64,000 nucleotides of DNA from Ursus arctos (GCF_023065955.2 NW_026622897.1:744001-808000), one strand, 5' to 3'; positions 11,900 to 23,027 are shown, counted from the stretch's first letter. Notes: generated by a model not told the origin, from the sequence alone. Numbers and translations are program-made.

Positions 11900-14166
11900 G
11901 TAGGGATCAGAATCAAGATGGCGGAGCAGTGGGCTCCTGAGCTCGCCTCCTCCCACAGACAGACCACGCTGCAGCTAGATACGGAGTGACTCTCTGAGAA
12001 CAACCCGAAGAGAAGCAGAACAGTTCTCCCACAGCCAAAGACAGAAAATAAAACTTCACAGGGTCAATGGGGCAGAGACACAGTCTGGCTGGACTCCACA
12101 AGCCTTGTGCGGCGACCGCCCAACAGCAGGGACGTCACAGACACAGGCGTTCTTTATGGGGAGTACTGGGCATCCCCAGCGCTGGGGTCCTGCACCAGGG
12201 ACGGTGGCCCTGTCACGTCTGGCTCTGCAGGACAGGGGGCTAACCTGGGAGAGCAGAAGGGGTCTGCTCTGCAGGGGTCTGCACACAGTCGCACTGGCTT
12301 GGAGACCCAGCACAGAAGCAACAGCTTGAAAAGCGCCTGGGCCGTAAGTGAAGGAGGGCTGCTGACTAACTTGAGCGTGTGTAATGAAAGCGCAGGCCTC
12401 TTTATGGAAGTTTCTCTGGGAACGAAAGGGCTAACAGATGACACTTTCTTGCCCTCCTCCTGCCTGGCTGACCACACACTGGTGGGTGCCAGTTCTGACC
12501 CTCTCCGTCCACCCTGTGAGCACTGCTTCTGCAACCCTACTGCTCCCCCGTGGGACCACCTCACCCCAACTGTGCACCTGGCAGGAACCCCTGCACGTTG
12601 GCACCCACGCCACCACACCTGATGGACAACTGTGGCTGGGACTGGTGGCCCCTCCAAAGCAGCCCCAGCCCCGCCCTACCCAGTGAACAGCCTCAGACAG
12701 GACCAGCACCCCATCCGAGTGCCCCCCACCTGCCACACACAGCACGGCACCTCAGGACAAGCACCCCTCGAAAGCAGCTCCTGCCTGGGGTGGGGAGGAA
12801 CCCGCCCACCAGTTCACCTGCAGCAGTCACTGCCCAGCCACAACGGGCAGCACGTGAAGCCCACACAGGGGGCGTCCCTGGAATGCCTGGTTCTGACAGC
12901 CTGGGACACTGTGCTTCTGGGCCCCAAAGGATGCCTTCTACATAAGGCTGCTCCCTCAAGTTAGGAGACGTACCTCATTACGCAAGACAAGCAATGAACA
13001 CTGAGTCAGGCAAAATTAGGACACACGGGAGTATGAACAAGACAAAACCCCAGGAAAAATAACTAAATGAAACAGATAGGCAATCTACCTGAGAGAGTTC
13101 AAAGCGTCAAAAGATAATCACCAAAATTAGAAGAGTGGATGAACACATGGAGAACTTCAAAGAAATAGAAAATTTAAGAACCAAACAGAGTTAAAAACTG
13201 TAATAACTGAGATGAAAAATACACTAGAGAGGATCACCAGCAAAGCAGAAGATGCAGAAGAATGGATCAGAGGTCTGCAGGTTGGGGTGGAAATCACTCC
13301 AGCTCAACAGCAGAAAGGAATTTTAAAAATGAGGACAGTTTAAGTGACTTCTAGTGACTTCTGGGACATCAAGCACACTAACATTTACATTATAGGGGTC
13401 CCAGAAGGAGAAGAGGGAAAGGGCAGAAAACGTATCTGAAGAAATAATAAAGTTTTCTATCCTGGGGAAGGAAACAGACATCCAGGCCCAGGAAGCACAG
13501 AAAGTCCCAAACGAGATAAACACAAAGAGGTCCCCACCAAGGCACAAAATTAAAATGTCAAAAAATAAAGATAGAGAAATCTTTAAAGTAGCAAGAGTAA
13601 AGCAACTAGTCACATAAAAGGCAATACTCCAAAGACCATCTGCTGATTTTTCAGCACAAACTTTTCAGGTCAAAGGGAGAGGAATATATTCAAAGTGATT
13701 TAAGGAAAAAACCCCTACAACCAAGAATACACCACCCAGCAAGATCATCATTCGGAACTGAAGGAGAGATGCTGAGCTTCCCACGTGAAGAAAACCTTTT
13801 TTAAAAGAGATCACCCTCACTAAACCAACCTTACAAGAAATGCTAAAGGGACTTCTTGCAGAGGAAATGGAAAGACCATAACTAGGGAAAAATTAAGAAC
13901 AAGAATCTCACTGGGAAAAGAACACATATAATAAAGGTAGGGAATCAACTGCTTATGAAGTTAGCATGAATGTTAATAGAGAAAAGTAGTAAAAAAAAAA
14001 ACTCTAATGGTTAGAAAGTATACAAAACAAAACATGTAATATGATGTCAAATACATAAAATGTGGAGGGGGAGTAAAAATGCAGTGCTTTTGAAATGTGT
14101 TCCAACTTCAGGGACCATCAACTCAAAGCCGACTGGTATCGTATGTGAACTTCCCAAACTGATAAT
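11900..14166 (+). repeat. Younger L1, 5' UTR and ORF1 region
   Basis: The element opens with an L1-type 5' end (CAAGATGGCGGAGCAGTG at 11914) and a GC-rich 5' UTR to about 12990. ORF1 text follows (coiled-coil region near 13130-13300, RNA-binding part near 13400-13700). ORF1 is broken by several stops. The element is interrupted at 14167 by a Tigger transposon and resumes at about 17699. Together with 17699-22032 it is a nearly complete L1, which is rare for an old copy; most L1s are 5'-truncated. Confidence 0.85.
11914..11924 (+). promoter_or_regulatory. YY1-type site at the L1 5' end
   Basis: CAAGATGGCGG lies about 15 bases inside the 5' end of the younger L1. The core AAGATGGC is the YY1 site known to position transcription starts of mammalian L1s. 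Its presence supports the view that this copy has a true 5' end rather than a truncated one. Any present activity is unlikely. Confidence 0.6.
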
Positions 14167-14548
14167 GCAGGCAAACCTCCTTTTATCGTGCGTCACGTCA
14201 TCGTGCTTTACAAGTACTGTTTTAAAATTTTTTTTAACAAATTGAAGGTTTAGGGCAATCCTGCATTGAACAAGTCTCTTAGTGCCATTGTTCCAACAGC
14301 ATTTGCTCGCTTTGTGTGAAATTTGGTAACTCTAGCATGATGTCACACTTTCATATGATGATATTTGTTACAGTGAGGAGTTATCTCTGATGTTACTATT
14401 TTAATTCTTTCGGGGCACCACCCACCGCACCTATGTGTGTGTTCTGACTGCGGTACTGGCCAGCCTTGTCTCTCCCTCTCCTCAAGCCTCCCTCTTCCGA
14501 GACACAAGAGTATTGGAATTAGGCCAGTTCATAACCCCATATGGCCTT
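14167..14548 (+). mobile_element. Tigger1-type DNA transposon, part 1 (terminal inverted repeat and 5' end)
   Basis: It begins CAGGCAAACCTCCTTTTATC, a slightly mutated Tigger terminal repeat (CAGGCATACCTC). It continues with ACAAATTGAAGGTTTAGGGC and the 'ccaacagcatttgctc' block, then text preceding the transposase frame (TCTCCCTCTCCTCAAGCCTC). The element belongs to the Tc1/mariner superfamily, Tigger group, which moves by cut and paste into TA sites. It is broken by a solo LTR after 14548. Confidence 0.88.
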
Positions 14549-15070
14549 AGGGCCCCAGGGCCGGCCGCCCCAAGATGGGCCACTTTGGCATGAAGACTAT
14601 TTTGAATTAAAAGCCATCAAGCCCCACATATCAAAAAAAGCTCTTGACCCCCCCCCCCCCCGCAACTGCCTAGAAAAATCCACATGGAGGGCCCACTCTG
14701 GGAAGACAGCGGTCACCACAGCTGCGTGTTGGTATGAACAGGGGATGGTGGACAGAGAGGAACCCAGCAAGGCCTGTTCGTTCCAAATCCTCTCTGCGTC
14801 CCCTCGTTTGTGTGGCCCAGCCAACTCTTCCCTCTTCTGGAGGGTTGCACTCCTTCCCTCCGAAGACTCAGACCCCATCCCTTTCTCCTTAGTTCAGGAT
14901 GGCAGATAGGCCTCACTGTGCCCGTCTTCGCAATGTCCCTGTCCGTGTGGAATCCTCACATATACGTTATTAAATGTGATTTCCTGTTCACCTGTCTCCT
15001 GTCCATCTGACTCTTAGTGCAGCTGGAACGACCGTGAGGCGACAGGATATTCTTGCTTCCCAACAGCTTT
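14549..15070 (+). mobile_element. Solo endogenous retrovirus LTR inserted in Tigger1
   Basis: About 520 bp interrupts Tigger text cleanly: the transposon reads up to GGCCTT before it and resumes with GAAGCGTCCAAG after it. The insert starts with a GC-rich segment (AAGATGGGCCACTTTGGCAT), contains a 14-C run at 14648-14661, has an ATTAAA-like polyadenylation region near 14969 and ends with a GCTTCCCAACA-type 3' border. No gag, pol or env sequence accompanies it, so it is a solo LTR left by recombination. I judge it carnivore-type from general resemblance; the exact family name needs a repeat library. Confidence 0.65.
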
Positions 15071-15761
15071 GAAGCGTCCAAGTTCAAGAAGGGTCTCCGC
15101 TTCCCCCTTTAAATCCAAAGCTAGAAGTGACTAGGCCTCGTGAGGAACCATGCTGAAAGCAAGAGTGGCCTGAGATGACTTTCAGCCTAACAGCGACGCT
15201 GTGCACGCAAAGGAGGAGTCCTACAGAGAGGACTGCTCCCCGACTGAGCGCGTGAGTGACAAGGTCAGCCGAGCCGCCTCAGGGAAGATTCTGGGGGTCT
15301 GACGGGAGGACCACACCAGCCACAAGGTTCCCTTAAGCCACAGTTTCATCTGGAGTCTGAGCTGAGGAAGCCGCAGAAACTGGGGGGCTCACGAGGTTTC
15401 GGGAAAGCAGCCATCTCCACAGCGTCCACGTGTGGGCAAAGCAGCGAGCGCCCGTGTCGAAGCTGCACAGGTTACTCGGGAAATCCACCCAAGAGAACTC
15501 ACGGAGACGGCTACACTGTCCTCCATGGGGACAAAAGGGCCTTTACTGAGGACTCCATCCAGGACTTTCACAGCGGGAGAGGGGTCGGCAGATGCTGCCG
15601 TCAGGGGCTAAGGCAGCTGGAGACGCCGCACTACGCCAGGGCTCACGGAGGGCTCGGAAATCCCGGCCCTTGACAGTCATGCTCTGTCTACTCTGCCTGT
15701 GCCCCCGAAACTGAACGACAAAGCCTGGATGGCAGCACAACTATTTACATCCTTTTAAGTT
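15071..15761 (+). pseudogene. Tigger1-type transposon, part 2 (decayed transposase gene, N-terminal half)
   Basis: The sequence follows the start of the Tigger transposase gene (DNA-binding helix-turn-helix half). Readable blocks include TTTAAATCCAAAGCTAGAAG, CACCAGCCACAAGGTTCCCTT and TCTACTCTGCCTGTGC. Stops and frameshifts are frequent, so no transposase can be made. C-to-T decay is less than expected and many CpG pairs are present. A SINE interrupts the gene at about 15762. Confidence 0.82.
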
Positions 15762-15935
15762 TTTTATTTTTTAAGATTTTACTTGAGAGAGACAGCGCGA
15801 GCGAGGGGGAGCAGCAAAGGGAGAAGCAGAGTCCCCACTGAGCAGGGAGCCCGACGCGGGACTCGATCCCAGGGCCTGAGATCATAACCTGAGCCGAAGG
15901 CAGACGCTCAACCAACTGAGCCACCCAGGCGCCCC
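15762..15935 (-). mobile_element. Carnivore SINE (SINEC)
   Basis: The reverse complement reads GGGGCGCCTGGGTGGCTCAG at its head and ends in an A-rich tail, seen on the plus strand as TTTTTTATTTTTTAAGATTTT. It is complete or nearly so. It sits directly beside the RPL21 pseudogene and inside Tigger1, so it is younger than the transposon. Confidence 0.9.
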
Positions 15936-15975
15936 GTTAATTTTTGAGTTTTGAAACTTTTGAATACTCCACAAG

Positions 15976-16436
15976 TTTTTTTTTTAAACACCGATTTTGC
16001 CATGACTTAGGGAACGGGTTCCAGCAGCCCAGGCTCCTCTCCACTGGTTCCTGCAAAGTGTGCTTATCGGGGAGGAGCAGGCTGGTGCCTCTGTTAAACC
16101 CAAACACCTTGTTCTTTGGCCTCCTTTTTCCTGATCGTTTCCCTTCACACGCATCAGGAAGCTGTCTCGGCTTACTATGTACATTAGCGCTCTTGGCAGG
16201 AATCTTGCCCTTAACTCGCCTGTTCGCCACAGTATCAACAGCATGCTGGCTATCCCTGGAGACTCCTCCAGTTCCGCCGTGGTGACACTTGTGGGACGCT
16301 CCGTTTTGACCAGTGCCCATTCCTTCCCCGTCCACGGTATCCCGCTTCCTGAAGATTCACATGTACGCGGCTAAAGGAGTGACACCATGTTTTCTCAGAG
16401 GCCTCTCCTCTTTCCCTTTGTGTTGGTCATCTTGGT
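15976..16436 (-). pseudogene. RPL21: RPL21 processed pseudogene (large-subunit ribosomal protein eL21)
   Basis: On the minus strand an initiator region at 16430 reads MTNTKGKRRG and then a stop. Further on, SHKCHHGGTGGV and RRVKGKIPAKSANV match the eL21 core. After a frameshift, SRDSFLMRVKGNDQEK matches the C-terminal half. The remains of the C-terminus end near 15998 and a 10-T run (poly-A on the minus strand) follows at 15976-15985. There are no introns. Spanning about 433 bp instead of the usual 483, with small deletions, stops and frameshifts, it cannot encode the ribosomal protein. It is an L1-mobilised mRNA copy sitting inside the Tigger1 transposase gene. Confidence 0.9.
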
Positions 16437-16548
16437 GAATTCCTAGAAGATGGGGGTACAGGCCAAAAGGCCATGTTGTATTATTTTAAGCCCACCGTTG
16501 AGACCTTGTGCTCAGAAACATCGTTCCCTTTAAAAATACCAGTGCGGG
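16437..16548 (+). mobile_element. Tigger1-type transposon, part 3
   Basis: Tigger text resumes clearly at TATTATTTTAAGCCCACCGT (about 16477), with the catalytic-domain stretch that continues after the next SINE. The few dozen bases just after the RPL21 copy are ambiguous and may be pseudogene 5' UTR, target duplication or diverged transposon. Confidence 0.7.
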
Positions 16549-16660
16549 GACACCTGGCTGTCTCTGTCAGCAGAACATAAGACTCTTAAACTTGGGGTTG
16601 TAAGCTTGAGCCCCATGTTGGGTGTAAAGATTACTTACAAATAAAATCTTTAAAAAAACT
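16549..16660 (+). mobile_element. Short SINEC-type element (tRNA head and tail)
   Basis: GGGGACACCTGGCTGTCTCTG, a GACTCTTAAACTTGGGGTTG block, GAGCCCCATGTTGGGTGTAAAG and a tail of AAATAAAATCTTTAAAAAAA form a short carnivore SINE lacking the long CT-rich body. It interrupts the Tigger1 transposase gene. Confidence 0.82.
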
Positions 16661-17698
16661 CAGTGTTCATTGATAACATACCTGGTCACCCAAGAGCTCT
16701 GAGGCAGATGTCCAATGAGATTAATGTTCTCATGCCTGCTAACACGACGTCTACCTTGCACCCCATGGATCAAGAACGAATTTCTACTTTCAAGCCTTGT
16801 TATTTAAGGAATACATTTCACTAGGCTATGGCTGCCATAGATGGTGATTCTCTGATGGATCCGGGCAAAGTAAACTGAAAACCTTCTGGAAAGGATTGCC
16901 CACTCTAGATGCCAATAAGAATATTGTGATTCACGGGAGGAGGTCAAAATACCAACACGAAAAAGGGTTTCACAGCAGTGGATTCCCACCCTCAGGGACG
17001 ACTGTGAGGGGTTCGGGACCTCAGTGGGGGAAGTCGCTGCAGACAGGGTGGAAACAGCAGGAGAGCCGGGTCAGAGGTGGAGCCTGAAGACGGGGCTGAT
17101 CTGCTGCGATCTCGTGATCGAACCTGAACCGATGAGGATGTGCCTCTCACGGATGAGCACAGACAGTGGTTTCTTGGGATGGAATCTACTGGTGAAGGTG
17201 CTGCGAAGGTTGAAATGACAACAAAGGACTTGGAATATTACGTCAGCTTGTTGATAAAGCAGCAGAGGGTTTGAGAGGACGGACTCCAGTTTTGAAAGAA
17301 GTTCTGCTGTGGGTAAAATGCTGTCAAACAGCCTCTTGTGCTACAGAGAAATCGTTGCTGACGGGGAGAGTGGATCAGGGCAGCAAACTGCATTGTTGTC
17401 TGGTCTTGAGACCTTGCCACGGCCGCCCCAGCCTCCAGCAGCCGCTACCCTGACCGTCGGCAGCCCTCGGCACCCAGGCAGGACCCTCATCTAGCAAAGG
17501 GATGAGGACTCACTGCAAGCTCAGATGATGGCATTTTTTAACCAGTAAGTCTTTTAAAATTAAGATACATCATTTTTTAGACATAATGGCTGTTGTACAC
17601 TTAACAGACTATAGGGTAAACATAACTTTGAAATGCACTGGGAAAGCATAAAATTAATTTGACTTGCTCTCTTGTGGTGGTCTGGAACTGAAACTGCT
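16661..17698 (+). pseudogene. Tigger1-type transposon, part 4 (decayed transposase C-terminal half and 3' end)
   Basis: The catalytic half of the DDE transposase is still legible. D-N-I-P-G-H-P-R-A-L is encoded at 16672-16701 and carries one of the catalytic aspartates; MPANTT-type text follows. The 3' non-coding end runs from about 17525 (AAAATTAAGATACATCATTT ... ACACTTAACAGACTATAG). The last bases of the terminal repeat are missing or mutated. Frameshifts and stops rule out a working protein. With the three upstream pieces, this makes an almost full-length Tigger1-like element. Confidence 0.88.
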
Positions 17699-19946
17699 CT
17701 ACCTTCACAAAAACTATAGAAAGAGAAATCCAAACACTGAAGAATTCGTGAAATCACCAGGCAAGAGCAAGAGAAGAAAGGAACAAAACACTACAAAAAC
17801 CAGGAACCAATCAACCAAATGGCAATACGTGCGTACAGATCAATAAACCCCTTACATGTAAATGGACTACATGCTCTGGTCCAAAGACAGGGTGACCGAA
17901 GGGATGAGAAGAGACCCATCCACAGGCTGCCTGTCAGAGACTCACTTCAGACTTAACGACACACACGCACTGCAGGTGTGGGGATGGAAGAAGACGGTCC
18001 CTGCAAATGGGAGTAAAAAGCAGGCTGGGGAAGCAATACTCACATCACACAAAACAGACTCTGAAAGAAAAACACAACAAAAGAAAGGTGTTACATAATG
18101 ATAGAGGCATCAATCCCACAAGGGGCTCTAACCGTTTTAATTTCTACGCACCTGAGATAGGAGCACCCAAATAAAGGAGAAATTGGCGACAACAGCAGGG
18201 ACTTTCAAACCCCACTGACATCAATCATCCAGACAGACCACGAGTAGGGAAACAGGAGCTGTAGGCGACTCAGCGGACCTGATGCGCGGAACAGATGCGT
18301 ACAGAACCTGCCAGCCCAGCACGAGAGAGAGCACGCAGACACTGTGCAGAGCAGAGCACCTGTGGGGCCACAAAACAAGTCTCAACAAGCCCTCTTCCAA
18401 ACGCAGGACTATGAAACCAGGAGTCAACCACAAGAAAAACACAGGAAACAACACGGGTGGAGACTCGACAACACGTTACTACAACTAGTGGGTCGAGGAA
18501 GAAATCCAAGATGCCACCAAAAAACACCTCACGACAAATGGAAAGGAAAACATCCCCAAACCTGGGGCACAGCCAAGGCCGTTCTAAGAGGGAAGCTTAC
18601 AGTGAGACTGGCCTAGCTCAAGACGCAAGAGACACTTCAAATCAACACGGATACCCAAGAAAGCTGAAAAACGAAATAGACCAATTAAAAAAAATCATTG
18701 AAACCAAGAGTGATTCTTTGAAAACCTAAATAAAATTGATAAGGCTTTAGCCAGATTCATCAAGGAAAAGGGAGAAGTCAAAATCAAAGTCCGGACAAGT
18801 TACAACTGACAGCACGAAAACACAAGGGGTAAGAAGAGACTCCTATGAATAATTCTGCCAACAAACTGGACAACCTAGAAGAAATGGATGAATTCCTAGA
18901 AACATACGATCTTCCAAGAGTGAACCAGGAAAAAATGGAAAATCTGAACCCACCCATTACTAGAAGAGAAGCTGAACTGGCCACAAAAAACTCCCAACAA
19001 ACAAAAGTCCAGGACCAGAGGGATTCACAAGGGAAATCTACCAAACATTTGAAGGGGAATTAATACCTACCCTACTCAAACTATTCCCAAAAACTGAAAA
19101 GGAAGGAATGTTTGTAAATTCATTCAACGAGGTCAGCATTACCCCGATACCAAAACCAGACAAAGACAGTGATAAAAAAGAGAACTACAGGCCAGTATCT
19201 CTGATGAACATGGATGCAAAAATCCTCCACAAAGAGTTAGCAAATAGCATTCAACAATACAATGAAAGGGTCCTTCACCACGACAAAGTGGGATTTACTC
19301 CAGGGACGCAAGGATGTTTCCCTGTCTACAAATCAGCATGATACACGACAGTAACAAAATGGTGGACAAAAGTGTAATCTCCATAGACGCAGAAAAAGCA
19401 CTGAACAAAAATCAACATCCATTCATGATAAAAACTCTCAACAAAGTGGTAATGGCGGAGCCTACCTCAGCATAACACTGGCCATATATGACCAGTGCAC
19501 AGCTAACAGCACACGGAATAGTCAAAAGCTGAAAGCTTTGTAAGATCTGGAACAAGCTAAAGACGTCCATTCTCAGCACTTTCATTCAACAGAGTACGGA
19601 AGTCCTAGCCATAGCAATCAGGCACGAAATAAAAAGCATCCAAACTGGTAAGGAAGAAGTAAAACTTTCACTATTTGCAGATAACATGATGCTATGTATC
19701 GAAAATCCTAAAGAATCTACCCAAGAACTATTAAAATAAATGAATTCAATAAAGTTGCAGGATACAAAATTTATATTCCTGAATTGGTTGCATTTCTACA
19801 TAGTAGTTATAATCAAATCAAAGAATCCTATTTATATAAAAGAATAAACTATCACTTTAGCCAAATCACTGTATTCTGAAAACCGCAAGACAATGACGAG
19901 AGAAAGTCAAGATGGCACAACAAATACGCCACGCTCACGGGACGGA
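17699..19946 (+). repeat. Younger L1, inter-ORF region and ORF2 (endonuclease to reverse transcriptase)
   Basis: L1 text resumes right after Tigger (AGAAAGAGAAATCCAAACAC; AAATGGACTACATGCTCTGG). The reverse transcriptase segment at 19108-19341 gives an open stretch with [20 protein letters not shown] and VGFTPGTQG, typical of L1 ORF2. At 19674-19685 the catalytic motif reads F-A-D-N in place of F-A-D-D, an active-site loss. Other frames are broken. The element is dead. Confidence 0.9.
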
Positions 19947-20400
19947 AGAGTGTGTACAGGCTGACCCGTCTTACCGCACTTCACTTTACTGGGTTTCACA
20001 GACAGAGCTCTTTCCACGAAGTGAAGGTGGTGACAATACTGCCTCACCAAGCAATTCCACAGACAGCGTTTTTCCAACTGCATCTGCTCACTTTGTGTCT
20101 GTCACATTTTGGTTATTCTCAAGATAGTTACAACACTCTCATTTTATTTGATATGGTGATCTGTGATCAGTGATAAAAACTCCTGGAAAGCTCATAATGG
20201 CTAGCATTTCTTTTTGTAATAAAGTATTTTTTTAAATTAAGATATGTATATTTTTAAAGACCTAACCCTAGTGCACACTTAATAGACCGTAGTACTGTGT
20301 AAACATAACTTTACATGCTCTTGGAAACCGTCAGATTCATGACTCCGCTTACTGCAGTGGTCTGGAACTAAACCTGCAATTTTCTGATGTATACCTGCAT
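19947..20400 (+). mobile_element. Short non-autonomous Tigger1 derivative (MITE)
   Basis: This copy has both ends of Tigger1 and no transposase gene. The left end begins CAGGCTGACCCGTCTTACCG and includes CATCTGCTCACTTTGTGTCT. The right end holds TTTAAATTAAGATATGTATA, CACTTAATAGACCGTAGTAC and the closing ATGTATACCTG terminal repeat. At about 450 bp it is an internally deleted form moved by the transposase of full-length relatives. It interrupts L1 ORF2, which continues at 20401. Confidence 0.85.
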
Positions 20401-22032
20401 TGTTAAGATACTCACACTGCCTGAAGCAAACTACAGATTCAGTGCAATACTTAACAAATACCAATGACATTTTCCACAGAACTAGAATAATCCTAAAATC
20501 TGTAGGGAACCACAAATTACCCTGAAAAGCCAAAGCAATCCTAAGAAGGGCAGAGCTGGAGGCATCACACTCAGATTTCAATCTATACTACAAAGCTATA
20601 GCAATCAAGACAGTATGGCACTGTATAAAGACAGATGTACAGATCAGTGAAACCCAACACAGAACCCAGAAAAAAACCCCATGCTTCAATGGTCAATTAA
20701 TCTAAGATAAAGTAGGCAAAAATATATAATGGGGAAAAGATATTTCTTCAATAAATGGTATTGGGAGAACTGGACAGCTACATGCAGAAAAATGAACTGG
20801 ACCACTTTCTTACAGACAAAAATAAACTCAAATTGGATTAAAGACCTAAATATAAGGCCTGAGATCATAAATCTCCCCCAAGAAAACAGAGGCATAAACT
20901 TGTGGACAGCAATCTTAGTAGTATTTTCTGTACTTGTCTCCTCAGGCAAGGATAAAAAAGGCAAATACAATCGTGACTGCATCAAGCTAAAAAGCTTTGC
21001 GCAGCAAAGGAAACCATCGAGAAAAGACGAAACCTACTGAATGAGAGAAGACATTTGCACATGATATATCTGATAAGGGGTTAACATCCAACATAAAGAG
21101 CTCCCACAACTCAACACAAAACACAATCTGAATAAAAAACGGGCGGAAGACCTGAACAGACGTTTTCCCCAAGAAGACACACGAATGGCCAACGCACACG
21201 TGAAAAGATGCGGCACGTCACTCGGCGTCAGGGATGCAGATCAGAACCACGCTGAGCTACCACCTCACACCTGCCAGGATGGCTACAACAAAAAGAAATA
21301 AAAAGTGCTGGTGGGATGGGGAGAAAAGCACACCTCTTACACTGTCAGTAGGAATGGAAGTGGTGCAGCCACCACGGAAGACAGGAGGGAGGTTCCTCAA
21401 AACGTTAAAAGTAAAACTACCACATGGTCAGCAGTTCCACTTACAGGTTATTTATCTGAAGAAAATGCCACTGTAATTCGAAAAGGTACCGCACCCCCAT
21501 GTTTACTGCAACGTTATTTCCAACAGCCAAGATATGGATGCAACCTGTGTGTCCACTGATAGACCAAAGGATGAAGAACATAGAAAGAGCACGGACTGTA
21601 CAATGGAACACTGCACCACAAAGAATGAAATCTTGCATCGGCAACCACGTGGATGGACTGAGTGGTATTGTGCTAAATGAAGTAAGTCATAGAAAGAGAA
21701 ATGAAATACCTTATGATCGCACTCATACTTGGAATCTCGAAAACAAACAAAAGAGACTCAAATACAAGAACAAACTCATGGTTGTGAGTAGGGGGATGGG
21801 AAGATGGGTAAAACAGGTGAAGGGGATTAAGAGGTACAAACCCCAGCTCTAAAATAAAGAAGTCACAGGGATTTAAAGTACAGCACAGAGAGTACGGTCA
21901 GTAAGCTAATAACCGATGACAGCTGGTAACCAGACTTACTGTGCTGAGCCCATCTGTAACATACGTAAATGTCAACCGCTACGTAATTCAGCCACCTGAA
22001 GCTAAGTTTGTATGTCGTCTATAGTTATAAAA
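20401..22032 (+). repeat. Younger L1, end of ORF2 and 3' UTR
   Basis: ORF2 C-terminal text runs to about 21750 (GAACCACGCTGAGCTACCAC, AGTAGGAATGGAAGTGGTGC, CAACAGCCAAGATATGGATG). The 3' UTR follows (GTAACCAGACTTACTGTGCTG; CACCTGAAGCTAAGTTTGTA) and ends in an A-rich stub near 22032. The 3' UTR looks like an L1MA-type subfamily, called from general resemblance. All frames are broken. Confidence 0.85.
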
Positions 22033-23027
22033 AGACAAAGAACTGTCCAACTCCACAGCAACATGCCGTTAATCCAATTAACGTGCGCCAAGGACCTAAA
22101 CAGACATTTTTCCAAATCAGAAATACAAATGGTCGACAAGTACAATAACAATGCTCACCATCTCTCAGTAAAAGTAAAATGCGTATCAAAACTCGCGTGC
22201 TCGTTAGAACAGCTAAGATCAGAAAGACAAGACATAAAGGCTGGCAGCCATGTGGGTAAAAAGGAATCCTGAGCGCAGCTGGTGGACCTGTAAAGTGGCA
22301 CAGCCGCTGCAGACCACAGTGCAGAGACACCTCGAAACTACCAAGACGAGAAATACCATGAGATCCCACAGCTCCACTTCTGGGAACTCACCCAGAGGAA
22401 GCGCGATCTCGGTGTCCGAGAGATACCTGCACCCCGTATTAGCATCACCTACAACGGCCAGACAGACATGCAAGCGACCCGCCCATACGCCCACCAGTGG
22501 ACGAGGGGGTTAGGAAGCTTTGATATGTACACAACCGAGTGTAATTCAACCACCAAAAGGGACGACATCCCACCATTTTCAACAACGTCATGGCCCGTGA
22601 GGGCATCATGTTAAGCAAACTAAGTCAGACACAGACAAACACCCCGTGAACTCACATGTGGAATTTAAAACAAAGAAATCAGCTGTGGTCACTGGGGCAG
22701 GCGTGGGGGAGGGGGAAGTGAACGGAGCTTCGCGCAAGGAACAAGCTGCCAGTCGTGCATACCTGTGGTTAACACCACCGCGTGATACATAGGAAAATTC
22801 CGAGGAAATCCTCTAAGTTCTCATCCCAAGAACAAAAAAAATCATTGTTTCTTTTTGGTCTGTTTTGATTTCTGGCTTATTTTTCTTCTATCTCTGAGAC
22901 GATGGCATTAACTAAACTCACTGTGGCCGTCACTTCACAGCCTAAGTCAGATAGTTACGCTCACACCTTAAACTTACACAATGCCGTGTGTCAGTTATTC
23001 CTCAGGAAAACCGTAAAAAAACGTTAA
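22033..23027 (+). repeat. Older L1, end of ORF2 and 3' UTR
   Basis: The text ACAAAGAACTGTCCAACTCC continues exactly where the older L1 broke off near 11895, then runs through CCAAGGACCTAAACAGACAT and the ORF2 C-terminus. The 3' UTR (GAGACGATGGCATTAACTAA; CACACCTTAAACTTACACAA) ends with AGGAAAACCGTAAAAAAACG. This proves the order of insertion: older L1 first, the 10-kb younger L1 composite second. Confidence 0.85.

Noticed and set aside
14549..15070. Possible intact endogenous retrovirus
   Set aside because: Only about 520 bp of LTR-like sequence interrupts Tigger1, with no internal retroviral genes and no second LTR.
19108..19341. Reverse transcriptase-like open stretch, as in a retron or viral gene
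   Set aside because: It is a piece of L1 ORF2 in a degraded LINE with flanking L1 text and a lost catalytic residue. It is not a separate system.
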